A stretch of DNA of 64,000 nucleotides from an uncultured Prevotellaceae bacterium. GTDB taxonomy: Bacteria > Bacteroidota > Bacteroidia > Bacteroidales > Bacteroidaceae. The notes under the pieces are model-generated. The model worked only from the letters and a program-made list of their open reading frames with translations. It did not search any database and was not told the origin of the DNA. Where the stretch lies: NCBI GenBank assembly GCA_902780025.1, contig CACZDV010000002.1, positions 1 to 64,000 of the forward strand. The letters are read 5' to 3'. Positions 18,465 through 27,162 of the stretch are shown here, one piece after another. Position numbers and translations under genes: made by a program. Each line of letters starts with the position of its first letter. Within the stretch, counting starts at the first letter, position 1.

Positions 18465-21400
18465 ATGAAGAAGCTATTCCATATATGCCTATTGCTGCTC
18501 TGCCAGCTGGTAGCCATCGCCCAGGATGGCAACACGAAGCATACCATCAGCATCGTAGCCAATCCCACAGGTTCATGCTATATTAGCATCAATTCGTATA
18601 GTATCTCAACCTATGAGGTGGAGGTTGGAAAACAAGTAACAATCAGCATATCACCGATGCAAGGCTATGCTTTGGACTCCCTGACAACAAGCGACGTGGT
18701 GTTGAACTATACGTATGAGAACAACCCTCGGTACAGGTGGATCACAATGCCCGACCACGACGTTACCATTACTGCACTCCTGCACTACGCACCAGAGTTG
18801 CCACCCAACCCCAACGAGACGGGATGGGACGCACAGACGGGAACCATCATCGCCAACAACTTCGCACCGGGTGGACTGCAGAACACCCTCTACGACCTTT
18901 TCTATAATCGTGATACCTATGAGACCGACTACTCGAAGGTGAAGGCCATCACGGCGATAGGCGAGATTGACATGAACGACTGGTTTATCGCCTACGACAG
19001 CCGATACAAGAATCTTGCCTACTTCGATATCAGCCGCACCACAGGACTTACAGAATTGAGGCCCGTTAAGTTATGGAACAATGAGGACAGCAATAACACA
19101 CTGACCACCCTGCTGCTGCCCGCCACCACTACCCAAATTATCGGAAACGAGTTCTTTCTCGGTACCTGTATCGGCTACTTCAAGGCACTGCGCAATCTCA
19201 CCTGCTATGCCACCACGCCCCCCACGGTAACTGACGGTGGTCTGAAGGGGTTACCAACAGAATTAGAAGTCTACGTACCTGCGGAGTCGCTGCCCCTTTA
19301 CGCCGAGGCCGAGGGATGGAAAGACCTCAACCTACTGCCCATCACGCAGGGTGTACACTCGCTGACAGTCAACCTGCCTGCCAGCACCGACATGAAACAG
19401 TATAAGGATATGTACCTGGAACTGGCGAACACCCAGACTGGCCAGACACGCCGCTACGTGATGACCACCCGCCAGCAGTACACGTTTACCAACCTCATCG
19501 AGGGTACGCAATATAACATCTATATAAGGAACGCACGTGAGGACATCCTCGGCTGCATCATGGCCATCGACATCAACAAGCAGGATGTGCAGGTCAGTTT
19601 CACCGACCTGAAGCAGCCCCGCGACATCACCCTGCAGTTGACGGCTCCTGACGGCACCAATGCCACAGACGGTGCTACCGTCATTTGGACTGACGCCCTC
19701 GGCAACTACCTACAGACAGGTGCCACCCTCAGCGGACAGATGGACGGTGCTCGGGTCATTGCTCGTGTAAAACTGGACGAGACGCTGGGCAAGCAGTACC
19801 GACAGCCTACCGACACACTTATCACCGTAGGGCAAATGTCAACGGTCAATTGTCAATTGACAGCCATACCACAAGCAGAGCTCAGCGGCACTGTCACCGC
19901 TACCGCCACAGAACGCCCCATTCGCGGTGCTGTCGTCACCGTGGTACAGCAGCTGAACGGTCTCTATCCTATAACACAGAACACTATTACCGACGCTGAG
20001 GGACGCTTTATGCTCACCGCCTACGATGCCCCGACCACCGTTACGATGCAAGCCACGGGGTACGTACCACAGACAGTCACATTAGAAAGCCTCCCCTTAG
20101 GGGAAAGGTTGGAGGGGGCTTTGGCTGACCTCACTGGCACTACCGTCCGCCTCGATCTTACCTACCGTCCAGCGGTGGAGGCTGGCAAGGATCTGACGAG
20201 CGATGATACGTTCAGCGACTATGATAACATTAGTTACACGGTCTATGACGAAACCCACCGGCAAGAGATAACGGAGTTCACTGTAGACTATCCCCGCCTG
20301 GTGCTCCAAGGTCGGGATTTGGCACAGGGCACAAAGCTGCGCGTCACCGCCACCAGTCTTGCCGGACTATTCATGCCCACGGCAACAACCTGCACTGTCA
20401 ATGCCGACGGTGAGACCACGGCCACGCTGATACTCACACAGAAAGGACAACTCAATGCCTCGTTCTCGCAGACGGACAACACCGACGTGGTGGGTATGCT
20501 CTACGACGGGAATGGACAGCTGCAAGGCAGCTACCACTATGACGAGGCGCAGTTGGGGATTACCGGCATCGATGACGGACAGTACACCCTCATCACCATG
20601 GGCGAGAGCCAGCTCTTCAACAGTGTCAACTCCCTCGCTGCGCTCACGGAAATGCGACTGGAGGAAGGACGCGACTACGTCAAGAACAAAATCAGTATCC
20701 AAAGTGGACATATTGAGAGTCTACACAACGACCGCATACCGATGTTCGACGAGAGCGTCTTCTACTACACCGGCGATAATACCAGCTTCACGGCAAACAA
20801 GACGCAGGTCACCGTAGGCAATTATATCACCCTGAAGGCACAGGTGGACTTCAAGTCGAGCTACACGCCTGAGGAAGTACAGCTCATGTTCGACCTACCC
20901 GACGGTTGCTCACTCGTCGAGGGTTCCGTCATGGCGGGCAACAAACTCTGCCAATATCAGGTAGACGGCAATCGCGTGACCATTCCCCTCACCAACTTCA
21001 GCGACCAGGTGCGCTTCTGCATCGTTCCAACCAAAGAAGGTTACTATGAGCCGACAGCCAGCGTCAGTCTCGCCACCCGATGGAGTGCATATACCCAACC
21101 ACTCGGCTCGGTGGCCTTCACGGCTGAGGCACTCAGTATTAATGTGCCCCAACAGACGGCCAGCAGTCTACTGCCTGTCGGCGGTATGGCCTTAGCCAAT
21201 GCCACCGTTCAGGTCTACGATAACGGTGTGCTCATCGGCCAGACGCAGGCAGGCCCTGCCGGCAACTGGCAGACAATGTGCCAGCTGAGCAATGCCTATA
21301 ACCTCTCCTCACACCCACTCTATGCCGTCATCACCACCTCCGACGGTCTGCGGATTGAGACCCAGAGAAGTGCTGTCACCGTCAGCCACGGAACACTGAC

Positions 21401-24400
21401 TCCGGTGGTTAATATGACTTTCAGCTCTGAAGGCGGCCATCCCGACAAAGTAACGTGGGACTTCCGCTCCAATACAGTAACTCCCTCAGCCTACTGGGCT
21501 CGTTACGCCAACGGCATGCTACCTGTCAGCTTCGACATCGACCTCATGGATGACGATGAGGTGGCTAACGACACGCTTCAAGTGACCAACGTGAAACTCT
21601 ACGTACTGTTTGAGGACTACACCTATCTCATTCTGTACCCCCGCTACAACTCCAAGAAGGGATGCTGGCATGCCGCCTACTACTATAACGAAGTATCGAC
21701 CATGCCTATCAACGTTGCCGTGGACTTCACACAGAACGAGACGGTCAAGGCCGACCGCCGGCAGATGGACGATATGATGGCTGACGTGGAAGGTGAGATG
21801 AAGGAAAGCAGGCAAGAATTGCTGGATGTTTACCGCATCTTCGACAGCGAATACGAACCGGAACACAAAGCCGAATTACAAGAGTTGGAGACACTACTCC
21901 AGATAGAAGATCCTGACGACGATACAGAAAAACGTATCGACGAACTGACTCGAACTGTGGTGGGCGACAGCATCATGGATGCCGCCTTAGAGCGAGCCCG
22001 GATAGACTTCACCGAATACGACCGGCTGATGAGTCAGAACCCCGACCTTGACACCATGGAGCGCGCTCACCAGCTGCTAACAAATCAGTATGCCGAATGG
22101 GAAGCCAAGTGTGGACAGCCTCTCAACATTGATTCGCTGCTCAATGAATTAGACAAAGCGTTTGACGAGATAGACCGCAACAACCGCATCATGCGCGACA
22201 GTCTGTTGTCTGTCATGAGTATCGCATATATTCCTGACACCGCAACATTCCAGAAACCTGACGGTGACATCGACATCGTTGTTCAGGAGGGCGACGGCTA
22301 TAAACACATCATCATTAAGAAACTCGCCTCCATTGATACAGACCAACTGCTCAAAGATGGCTACATCGAAATGCCCACGACCGACGGCAACAATGTCTAC
22401 TGTCTGTACAGCGGTCGGAAAACCTGCTACGTTGATACCAAGGACGCCAAGTTCTACAGTATTGAAATCCTTGATGACGAGTCTCTTGCACGTTATATCA
22501 GAAAACGCGAAGAGACGAATGAGCCTATGGATGAGAACCCCAATGTAGATCCCGTCACTGTGGGATTGAAGATATTCCCCATAGACTGTCTCGACACATT
22601 CAAGAATAAGATTTGCAGCGATGCAGAAAATCTGGGGCAGGACATTGGTGTCCTGTCGGCAGACTTAGGCAATATACCAGCATGGCTCAAACTACTGCAA
22701 GACGGTGTAGGCACATTCCTTGACGGCGTGGAGACCATCGGCTGTCTCTATGACTTTGGCCGTGGACAATTGGACAAGGTTGTTAAGGCCCTCCAAGCCA
22801 ACAAACTAATGAAGGCCCGTAAGGACAGAGACCAGGCTATTGTACTTGAAAAGCAGCTAAAAGATGAACTTGCAAGGGAACGGGCTAATTTGAGAGCAAG
22901 GACAAGCGTCAGAAGCAAGTTCTCAGAAGAAATAAGCAATTTCCAGACACAGCTAGCCAAGGCAACAACCGACAAAGAGAAGAACCGGTTGACGGGAATG
23001 ATACGTAGCCGTCAGGAACAAATTGCCAGCATCGATCAGGCAAATAAGCTGTCCAGAAAAGCCATCGGCAGACTACCAAGACAAATCAGCAAGGCTGGCG
23101 ACAAGGTTTTACGAGCTCGTGCTGCTCTTGATGCCGTGAAAGGGAAAATAGCACAGGTCATGGCAAAGATCGAGGAGAAACTGCCCATCAAGTTCGATGT
23201 GTTCAAGAAGATACAAAATAAATGGTTCGGATGGATGTCAAATTCACCCATCAGTGCCATTGTTAAGGCCATTCCTCTCGGCTTTACGGCCTATAGCTGT
23301 GGAGAGGACTTCAATAAATGGGTAAAACTATATACCAAAGTTCAAGGAAAGATTCCATGTGAAGGAAACGAAGAGGAAGCTCAACAGTTATTACACGACT
23401 GTGGACAATTCCTGATTGTCCATGGCAGTTCAAATGCCCTGCAGATTGTGGCCGACTTCGGCAGCTACGGTCTCTCACTCGTACCCTCAGTACCATTGAT
23501 TAGTGTCAACTGGTGGGCCTCCAAGATTCTCGACGTCTTCTCCTTCGTTTTCAGCCAATGGCAGCCTGCCGCCTCTCAGAACGACCGCAACGCCATTCAA
23601 GCCCGTTACGATGCGCTGCAGTGTGGCAAGAAGAAAAAGGACAAAGACAAGGACAAGCCCGTCAAGGTGGATGATCCAAAGAAGCCCAGCGACCCCAACA
23701 AGCCAAATAGCAGCAAATGGAACTCCAACATGAATTCCAAACCTGTCCGTGACCCGTCAGGTTTCGTCTACGAGGCTGTTTCCTCAAACCGTCTGGAGGG
23801 CGTAAAGACCACGTGCTTCTATAAGGAAGAGGTGGAGGATATGTACGGCGACCTCTACGAAAACGTTGTCGTCTGGGATGCCGAGAACTACGCTCAGGAG
23901 AACCCGCTCTTCACCGATGCCGATGGCAAGTACGCCTGGGATGTGCCGCAGGGACTGTGGCAGGTGAAGTACGAGAAGGAGGGTTACGAGACTACCTACT
24001 CGGAATGGCTGCCCGTGCCACCGCCTCAGCTGGAGGTGAACGTCGGCATGAGACAACTGCGACAGCCCGTTGTGCAAAGCGTAAAGGCCTGCACCGACGG
24101 CATTGACATTACTTTCGATAAATATATGGACCCTGCGACGTTGACCACCAAGAATATCTTCGTAACCAAAGGTGGACAGACCGTCGGCGGAAAGATTGAG
24201 CTGCTCAATGCCGACTGTGGCTACCAGACGCCTGACCAGCAGTACGCTTCAAAAATCCGCTTCGTGCCCGCCACGCCACTGACGCTCACCGACAAGGTAC
24301 AACTCACCATTCGACGAACCGTTGAGAGCTATGCTGGCCTGCAGATGGAGCAGGACTACACCCAGCCATTCGACGTGGAACAGCGCCTCACGGCCATCAT

Positions 24401-25103
24401 AGCCGATACGTTAGTCTATATCGCTGAAGGCAGTGAGCAGACGATTACCGTCAGCATCACCCCTGCCGCGGCAGCCAAAGGCAAGACACTGCAGGTCATT
24501 GGTTCTGACAACAATATTGTCAGCTATCAGACAGGAGAGCTGACACTCGATGCCAACGGCCAGGTCAGCATAGTCGTCACCGCGATTGTCCCTGGTTCGA
24601 GTTCTATTAGGTTTAACCTGACGGATGACGACGAACTGACAGCCACGACCACCATCATCGTACGCAATTCCGTTTCCACTACCGTTGCCGACCCGAAGGC
24701 ATCGCGCATGAGTGGTACGGAAGTCTATCGTGGAGCCGAAATCAAACTGACCTGCCAGACAGCCGGAGCCACTATCCTCTACACGCTCGACGGCTCCTGC
24801 CCCTGCGATGCTCAGAACACCAACGTGCTGACCTACACTGGTCCCATCACGGCAACCGGTAGCGAACTAACCATAAAGGCCATGGCTGTGGCCAACGGTA
24901 TGGGTGAGAGCGACGTGGCTGAGTTCCACTACAAGGTCATCGACAATGTCGTAGCCGTAGAACCGATGCACAAGTCAGAAAGCTCAATGCAGAACACTGC
25001 CGTCTATTATCGCTTGGACGGCAGCCGCACAGCGAAACCTCAAAAGGGGCTGAATATCATGCAATACGAAGACGGTACGGTCAGGAAAGTCGTTGTGAAA
25101 TAA
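18465..25103 (+). CDS. Giant secreted protein with helical core, BspA-like, Ig-like and chitobiase-C-like domains
   Basis: 2212 aa with a signal peptide (cleavage near A-I-A-Q, residue 20). In order: a BspA-like repeat region (about 156-292); a carboxypeptidase-regulatory domain (469-542); DUF11/Ig-like beta domains (769-980); acidic helices (1086-1246); a long Lys/Arg-rich coiled coil (1439-1589); a hydrophobic segment near 1600-1700; a Lys/Pro/Asp linker (1722-1759, K-K-K-K-D-K-D-K-D-K-P); a second regulatory-like domain (1765-1862); an SbsA-like Ig domain; a chitobiase C-terminal-like module (2085-2162, T-I-L-Y-T-L-D-G); and a tail ending V-R-K-V-V-V-K. The helical core inside an otherwise all-beta surface protein is unusual. 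Function is unknown; adhesion or effector delivery are guesses. It contains one in-frame heptamer tract and one half palindromic element. Confidence 0.85.
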   Translation: MKKLFHICLLLLCQLVAIAQDGNTKHTISIVANPTGSCYISINSYSISTYEVEVGKQVTISISPMQGYALDSLTTSDVVLNYTYENNPRYRWITMPDHDVTITALLHYAPELPPNPNETGWDAQTGTIIANNFAPGGLQNTLYDLFYNRDTYETDYSKVKAITAIGEIDMNDWFIAYDSRYKNLAYFDISRTTGLTELRPVKLWNNEDSNNTLTTLLLPATTTQIIGNEFFLGTCIGYFKALRNLTCYATTPPTVTDGGLKGLPTELEVYVPAESLPLYAEAEGWKDLNLLPITQGVHSLTVNLPASTDMKQYKDMYLELANTQTGQTRRYVMTTRQQYTFTNLIEGTQYNIYIRNAREDILGCIMAIDINKQDVQVSFTDLKQPRDITLQLTAPDGTNATDGATVIWTDALGNYLQTGATLSGQMDGARVIARVKLDETLGKQYRQPTDTLITVGQMSTVNCQLTAIPQAELSGTVTATATERPIRGAVVTVVQQLNGLYPITQNTITDAEGRFMLTAYDAPTTVTMQATGYVPQTVTLESLPLGERLEGALADLTGTTVRLDLTYRPAVEAGKDLTSDDTFSDYDNISYTVYDETHRQEITEFTVDYPRLVLQGRDLAQGTKLRVTATSLAGLFMPTATTCTVNADGETTATLILTQKGQLNASFSQTDNTDVVGMLYDGNGQLQGSYHYDEAQLGITGIDDGQYTLITMGESQLFNSVNSLAALTEMRLEEGRDYVKNKISIQSGHIESLHNDRIPMFDESVFYYTGDNTSFTANKTQVTVGNYITLKAQVDFKSSYTPEEVQLMFDLPDGCSLVEGSVMAGNKLCQYQVDGNRVTIPLTNFSDQVRFCIVPTKEGYYEPTASVSLATRWSAYTQPLGSVAFTAEALSINVPQQTASSLLPVGGMALANATVQVYDNGVLIGQTQAGPAGNWQTMCQLSNAYNLSSHPLYAVITTSDGLRIETQRSAVTVSHGTLTPVVNMTFSSEGGHPDKVTWDFRSNTVTPSAYWARYANGMLPVSFDIDLMDDDEVANDTLQVTNVKLYVLFEDYTYLILYPRYNSKKGCWHAAYYYNEVSTMPINVAVDFTQNETVKADRRQMDDMMADVEGEMKESRQELLDVYRIFDSEYEPEHKAELQELETLLQIEDPDDDTEKRIDELTRTVVGDSIMDAALERARIDFTEYDRLMSQNPDLDTMERAHQLLTNQYAEWEAKCGQPLNIDSLLNELDKAFDEIDRNNRIMRDSLLSVMSIAYIPDTATFQKPDGDIDIVVQEGDGYKHIIIKKLASIDTDQLLKDGYIEMPTTDGNNVYCLYSGRKTCYVDTKDAKFYSIEILDDESLARYIRKREETNEPMDENPNVDPVTVGLKIFPIDCLDTFKNKICSDAENLGQDIGVLSADLGNIPAWLKLLQDGVGTFLDGVETIGCLYDFGRGQLDKVVKALQANKLMKARKDRDQAIVLEKQLKDELARERANLRARTSVRSKFSEEISNFQTQLAKATTDKEKNRLTGMIRSRQEQIASIDQANKLSRKAIGRLPRQISKAGDKVLRARAALDAVKGKIAQVMAKIEEKLPIKFDVFKKIQNKWFGWMSNSPISAIVKAIPLGFTAYSCGEDFNKWVKLYTKVQGKIPCEGNEEEAQQLLHDCGQFLIVHGSSNALQIVADFGSYGLSLVPSVPLISVNWWASKILDVFSFVFSQWQPAASQNDRNAIQARYDALQCGKKKKDKDKDKPVKVDDPKKPSDPNKPNSSKWNSNMNSKPVRDPSGFVYEAVSSNRLEGVKTTCFYKEEVEDMYGDLYENVVVWDAENYAQENPLFTDADGKYAWDVPQGLWQVKYEKEGYETTYSEWLPVPPPQLEVNVGMRQLRQPVVQSVKACTDGIDITFDKYMDPATLTTKNIFVTKGGQTVGGKIELLNADCGYQTPDQQYASKIRFVPATPLTLTDKVQLTIRRTVESYAGLQMEQDYTQPFDVEQRLTAIIADTLVYIAEGSEQTITVSITPAAAAKGKTLQVIGSDNNIVSYQTGELTLDANGQVSIVVTAIVPGSSSIRFNLTDDDELTATTTIIVRNSVSTTVADPKASRMSGTEVYRGAEIKLTCQTAGATILYTLDGSCPCDAQNTNVLTYTGPITATGSELTIKAMAVANGMGESDVAEFHYKVIDNVVAVEPMHKSESSMQNTAVYYRLDGSRTAKPQKGLNIMQYEDGTVRKVVVK
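19838..19858 (+). repeat. Heptamer tract (GTCAATT-type, x3) inside a coding sequence
   Basis: GTCAACG, GTCAATT and GTCAATT form a 21-base insert equal to seven codons, so it is frame-neutral. It reads S-T-V-N-C-Q-L between two structured regions of the 2212-aa protein. Confidence 0.65.
20086..20123 (+). repeat. Half palindromic element inside the 2212-aa secreted protein gene
   Basis: The sequence has the hairpin CTCCCCTTAGGGGA followed by a G-rich tail ending GGAGGGGGCTTT. This matches one half of the mnmA/rsgA elements. It is read in frame as S-L-P-L-G-E-R-L-E-G-A. Confidence 0.75.
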
Positions 25104-25126
25104 ACATACCACGTACACCTGAGGAT

Positions 25127-25157
25127 AGAGAGCGCTCCTTTTATGGGGGCGCTCTCT
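25127..25157 (+). terminator. Rho-independent-type terminator hairpin
   Basis: AGAGAGCGCTCC and GGGGGCGCTCTCT pair across a short TTTTAT loop, 24 bases after the stop of the 2212-aa gene. No strong U-tract follows, but the stem is GC-rich and the next promoter begins about 40 bases downstream. Confidence 0.65.
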
Positions 25158-25193
25158 TACTATTAATTATTGTTAAATTTGTAGGGAAATCCA

Positions 25194-25224
25194 TTGCCGA
25201 ACCAAATAAAAAGCATATCTTTGC
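25194..25224 (+). promoter_or_regulatory. Promoter for the SPFH operon
   Basis: TTG at 25194-25196, a 19-base spacer and TATCTTTGC at 25216-25224 match the Bacteroidota -33/-7 consensus, 36 bases upstream of the ATG at 25260. Confidence 0.75.
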
Positions 25225-25259
25225 GCTATCAAAATGATATCACTTTAAAAACTACGATT

Positions 25260-26225
25260 ATGGAAACGAAAGAGTATCAATTCAACGGAACAGTACTGAA
25301 CGGTTTTCTCATGCTGTTTGTCAACCTTGCCGTACTGGCATTGTCATTGTATGGTATCGTCTGCAGCATCATTATGCTGAACGACTACAACACGGGCGGC
25401 TGGCTGTTAGGCGGCAGCATCCTGCTGCTGGTGGTGAACATCATCATGTGGTGCGGATTCCTGATGCTGGAGCCCAACGAGGCCCGTGTGCTGACGTGGT
25501 TCGGCCAGTATAGCGGCACCTTTACGCGGACGGGCTACTACTGGGTCAACCCCTTCTACACCTCTAAAAAGGTAAGCCTGCGCGCACGTAACCTCGATGC
25601 CGAGCCTATCAAGGTGAACGACAAGGTGGGCAACCCGGTGATGATTGGTCTGGTGCTGGTCTGGAAACTGAAGGACACCTACAAGGCCTTGTTCGAGATT
25701 GACTCGCAGACGATGGCTCCCACCAACCAGTCAGAGATTGGCGGTGCCAGCGTGAAGGGCATTATGTTGGCCCTGGAGAACTTCGTGAAGGTGCAGAGCG
25801 ACGCCGCCCTTCGTCAGGTGGCTGGACAGTATGCCTACGACGACGTGGACGACAAGACGGACGAGCTGACTTTACGCGACGGCGGCGACGAGATTAACCA
25901 GCAGTTAGAGCAGAAGCTCGACGAGCGTCTGGCACTGGCCGGCATCGAGGTGGTCGAGGCCCGCATCAACTACTTAGCCTATGCTCCTGAGATTGCCGCC
26001 GTCATGCTGCGCCGTCAGCAGGCTTCGGCCATTATCACCGCTCGTGAAAAGATTGTGGAGGGTGCCGTATCGATGGTGAAGATGGCACTCGACAAACTAT
26101 CGAACGAGGAGATTGTCGAATTAGACGACGACAAGAAAGCCGCTATGGTCTCGAACCTGCTCGTCGTGCTCTGTGGCGACGACTCGGCACAGCCGGTAGT
26201 GAACACAGGGACGCTGAACCATTAA
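25260..26225 (+). CDS. SPFH/Band 7 (prohibitin-like) membrane protein
   Basis: 321 aa. The start at 25260 was chosen downstream of the promoter; an in-frame GTG-type extension to 25194 overlaps the promoter and was rejected. Two N-terminal membrane segments lie at about 15-40 and 45-67. Next comes E-P-N-E-A-R-V-L-T-W-F-G, the usual entry to the SPFH domain, with a central beta-rich domain and a long C-terminal helix (A-A-V-M-L-R-R-Q-Q-A). Such proteins oligomerise into membrane-associated rings that organise lipid or protein microdomains. It is the first gene of a compact operon with a ribbon-helix-helix protein, a tiny membrane protein and a DUF1648 protein. Its specific job here is unknown. 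Confidence 0.9.
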   Translation: METKEYQFNGTVLNGFLMLFVNLAVLALSLYGIVCSIIMLNDYNTGGWLLGGSILLLVVNIIMWCGFLMLEPNEARVLTWFGQYSGTFTRTGYYWVNPFYTSKKVSLRARNLDAEPIKVNDKVGNPVMIGLVLVWKLKDTYKALFEIDSQTMAPTNQSEIGGASVKGIMLALENFVKVQSDAALRQVAGQYAYDDVDDKTDELTLRDGGDEINQQLEQKLDERLALAGIEVVEARINYLAYAPEIAAVMLRRQQASAIITAREKIVEGAVSMVKMALDKLSNEEIVELDDDKKAAMVSNLLVVLCGDDSAQPVVNTGTLNH

Positions 26226-26276
26226 GCGCTTCGCTGGCGCGAAGCTAGTGAAGAAGTCAAAAGTCAAAAGTGAAGA
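26226..26276 (+). repeat. Hairpin plus CTAGTG plus heptamer tract between operon genes
   Basis: The hairpin GCTTCGC-tggc-GCGAAGC (26228-26245) is followed by TAGTGAAGAA and GTCAAAA, GTCAAAA and GTGAAGA units up to the next gene's ATG at 26280. The same hairpin-CTAGTG-heptamer order recurs at 36940-37022, which suggests a composite mobile repeat. Here it also covers the ribosome-binding region of the next gene. Confidence 0.65.
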
Positions 26277-26279
26277 GTT

Positions 26280-26474
26280 ATGGCAAAGAAGGAGACGAAG
26301 AACTTCATTCTGCGCGTTGATGCTGACACGATGGACGCGATAGAGGCCTGGGCTGCGGACGAGTTCCGCAGCACCAACGGCCAGCTGCAGTGGATCATCA
26401 CCGAGGCACTGCGCAAGGCGAAGCGTCTGCCGAAAAAGAAAAATCAACCTCAAAACGAAAACAAAGATGAATAG
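26280..26474 (+). CDS. Arc-like ribbon-helix-helix protein
   Basis: 64 aa. The N-terminus N-F-I-L-R-V-D-A-D is the DNA-contacting beta strand of Arc/MetJ-type dimers. It is followed by two helices (T-M-D-A-I-E-A-W-A-A-D and N-G-Q-L-Q-W-I-I-T-E-A-L) and a Lys-rich tail. It is expected to bind DNA as a dimer, and its position in the SPFH operon suggests local or autoregulatory control. The stop overlaps the next gene by 8 bases. Short proteins of this type commonly sit beside SPFH genes in Bacteroidota, as far as I recall; the target is unknown. Confidence 0.8.
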   Translation: MAKKETKNFILRVDADTMDAIEAWAADEFRSTNGQLQWIITEALRKAKRLPKKKNQPQNENKDE

Positions 26475-26649
26475 GAAAAAAGCATTACTGATCATAATGG
26501 CATTAGAGTTAATGATCCTGGGCATAGTGGCACTGCTGTTTGTGTTAGGTATTTTGAATATCTCGGTATTTATCTTTTTAATACTCACCGTAGGACTTGC
26601 GTCAACTGTTCTCACGGTACTCACAGTACGTAAATTCCCACTATCATAA
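26467..26649 (+). CDS. Small two-helix membrane protein
   Basis: 60 aa, almost entirely two hydrophobic helices (about residues 7-30 and 33-53) separated by a short N-I-S turn, with basic ends (M-N-R-K-K and V-R-K-F-P). It overlaps the ribbon-helix-helix gene by 8 bases and shares one base with the next start (TAATG), so it is translated as part of the operon. No family was recognised. It might be a partner of the SPFH or DUF1648 protein. Confidence 0.65.
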   Translation: MNRKKALLIIMALELMILGIVALLFVLGILNISVFIFLILTVGLASTVLTVLTVRKFPLS

Positions 26650-27128
26650 TGAAACAGAAAGAAAAGCTGAAGGTTAAGGTACACCGTACGACCGAGGGTA
26701 CCATCTTCGAGGTGGCATTCCTTGTATTGGCCGTTATCGTCTGGGCCATCATCATCTGGCAAGTCAGCAAGGCTCCCAACGTGATTGCCACCCACTTCGA
26801 CATGAATGGTCATCCCAACGGCTACGGCTCGCCGTGGGGTCTGCTGTTCCCCTGCATCATGACCACAGTGGTGGGGGCCTGCCTGCTGGCAGCAGCCTAT
26901 TTCCCCCACACCATCAACGTACCCGTCGAGGTAAATACCCCACGACAGTACGAACTGCTCATCCGTATGACACGCATTACGGCGCTGATCATGCTACTGC
27001 TGACGCTGGCCCTCCCCATGACGCTGCTGGTGTTCTCCGCTCCGCAAACGTGGCCCGTCTTCAGCATCATTGCCCTGATGATTGCCGTCATCATCTACTA
27101 CTGCGTACAAATCCACAAGGCAAAGTAA
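26649..27128 (+). CDS. DUF1648 membrane protein (SdpI N-terminal-like)
   Basis: 159 aa with four predicted membrane helices. Between the first two lies P-N-V-I-A-T-H-F-D-M-N-G-H-P-N-G-Y-G-S, the hallmark of DUF1648, the domain found at the N-terminus of SdpI-type immunity/signal proteins. The initiation codon overlaps the previous stop (TAATG). Members act in the cytoplasmic membrane; in Bacillus SdpI both protects against a toxin and sequesters a repressor. In this operon a DNA-binding protein is encoded nearby, which makes a membrane-sequestration circuit conceivable, but that is inference. Confidence 0.8.
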   Translation: MKQKEKLKVKVHRTTEGTIFEVAFLVLAVIVWAIIIWQVSKAPNVIATHFDMNGHPNGYGSPWGLLFPCIMTTVVGACLLAAAYFPHTINVPVEVNTPRQYELLIRMTRITALIMLLLTLALPMTLLVFSAPQTWPVFSIIALMIAVIIYYCVQIHKAK

Positions 27129-27153
27129 AAGCCTCCCTTGTTAGGGGAGGCTT
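27129..27153. terminator. Hairpin between convergent genes, a half copy of the palindromic element
   Basis: AAGCCTCCC and GGGAGGCTT pair around a short TTGTTAG loop, followed by TTGGAGG, the tail seen in the coding copies. The gap between the DUF1648 and S9 peptidase stop codons is only 34 bases, so the repeat probably also serves as the terminator. Confidence 0.6.
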
Positions 27154-27162
27154 GGAGGAAGC

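Noticed and set aside
13051..25103. mnmA as a functional member of the secreted-protein locus
   Set aside because: It is on the opposite strand with its own promoter and is a universal tRNA enzyme; proximity only.
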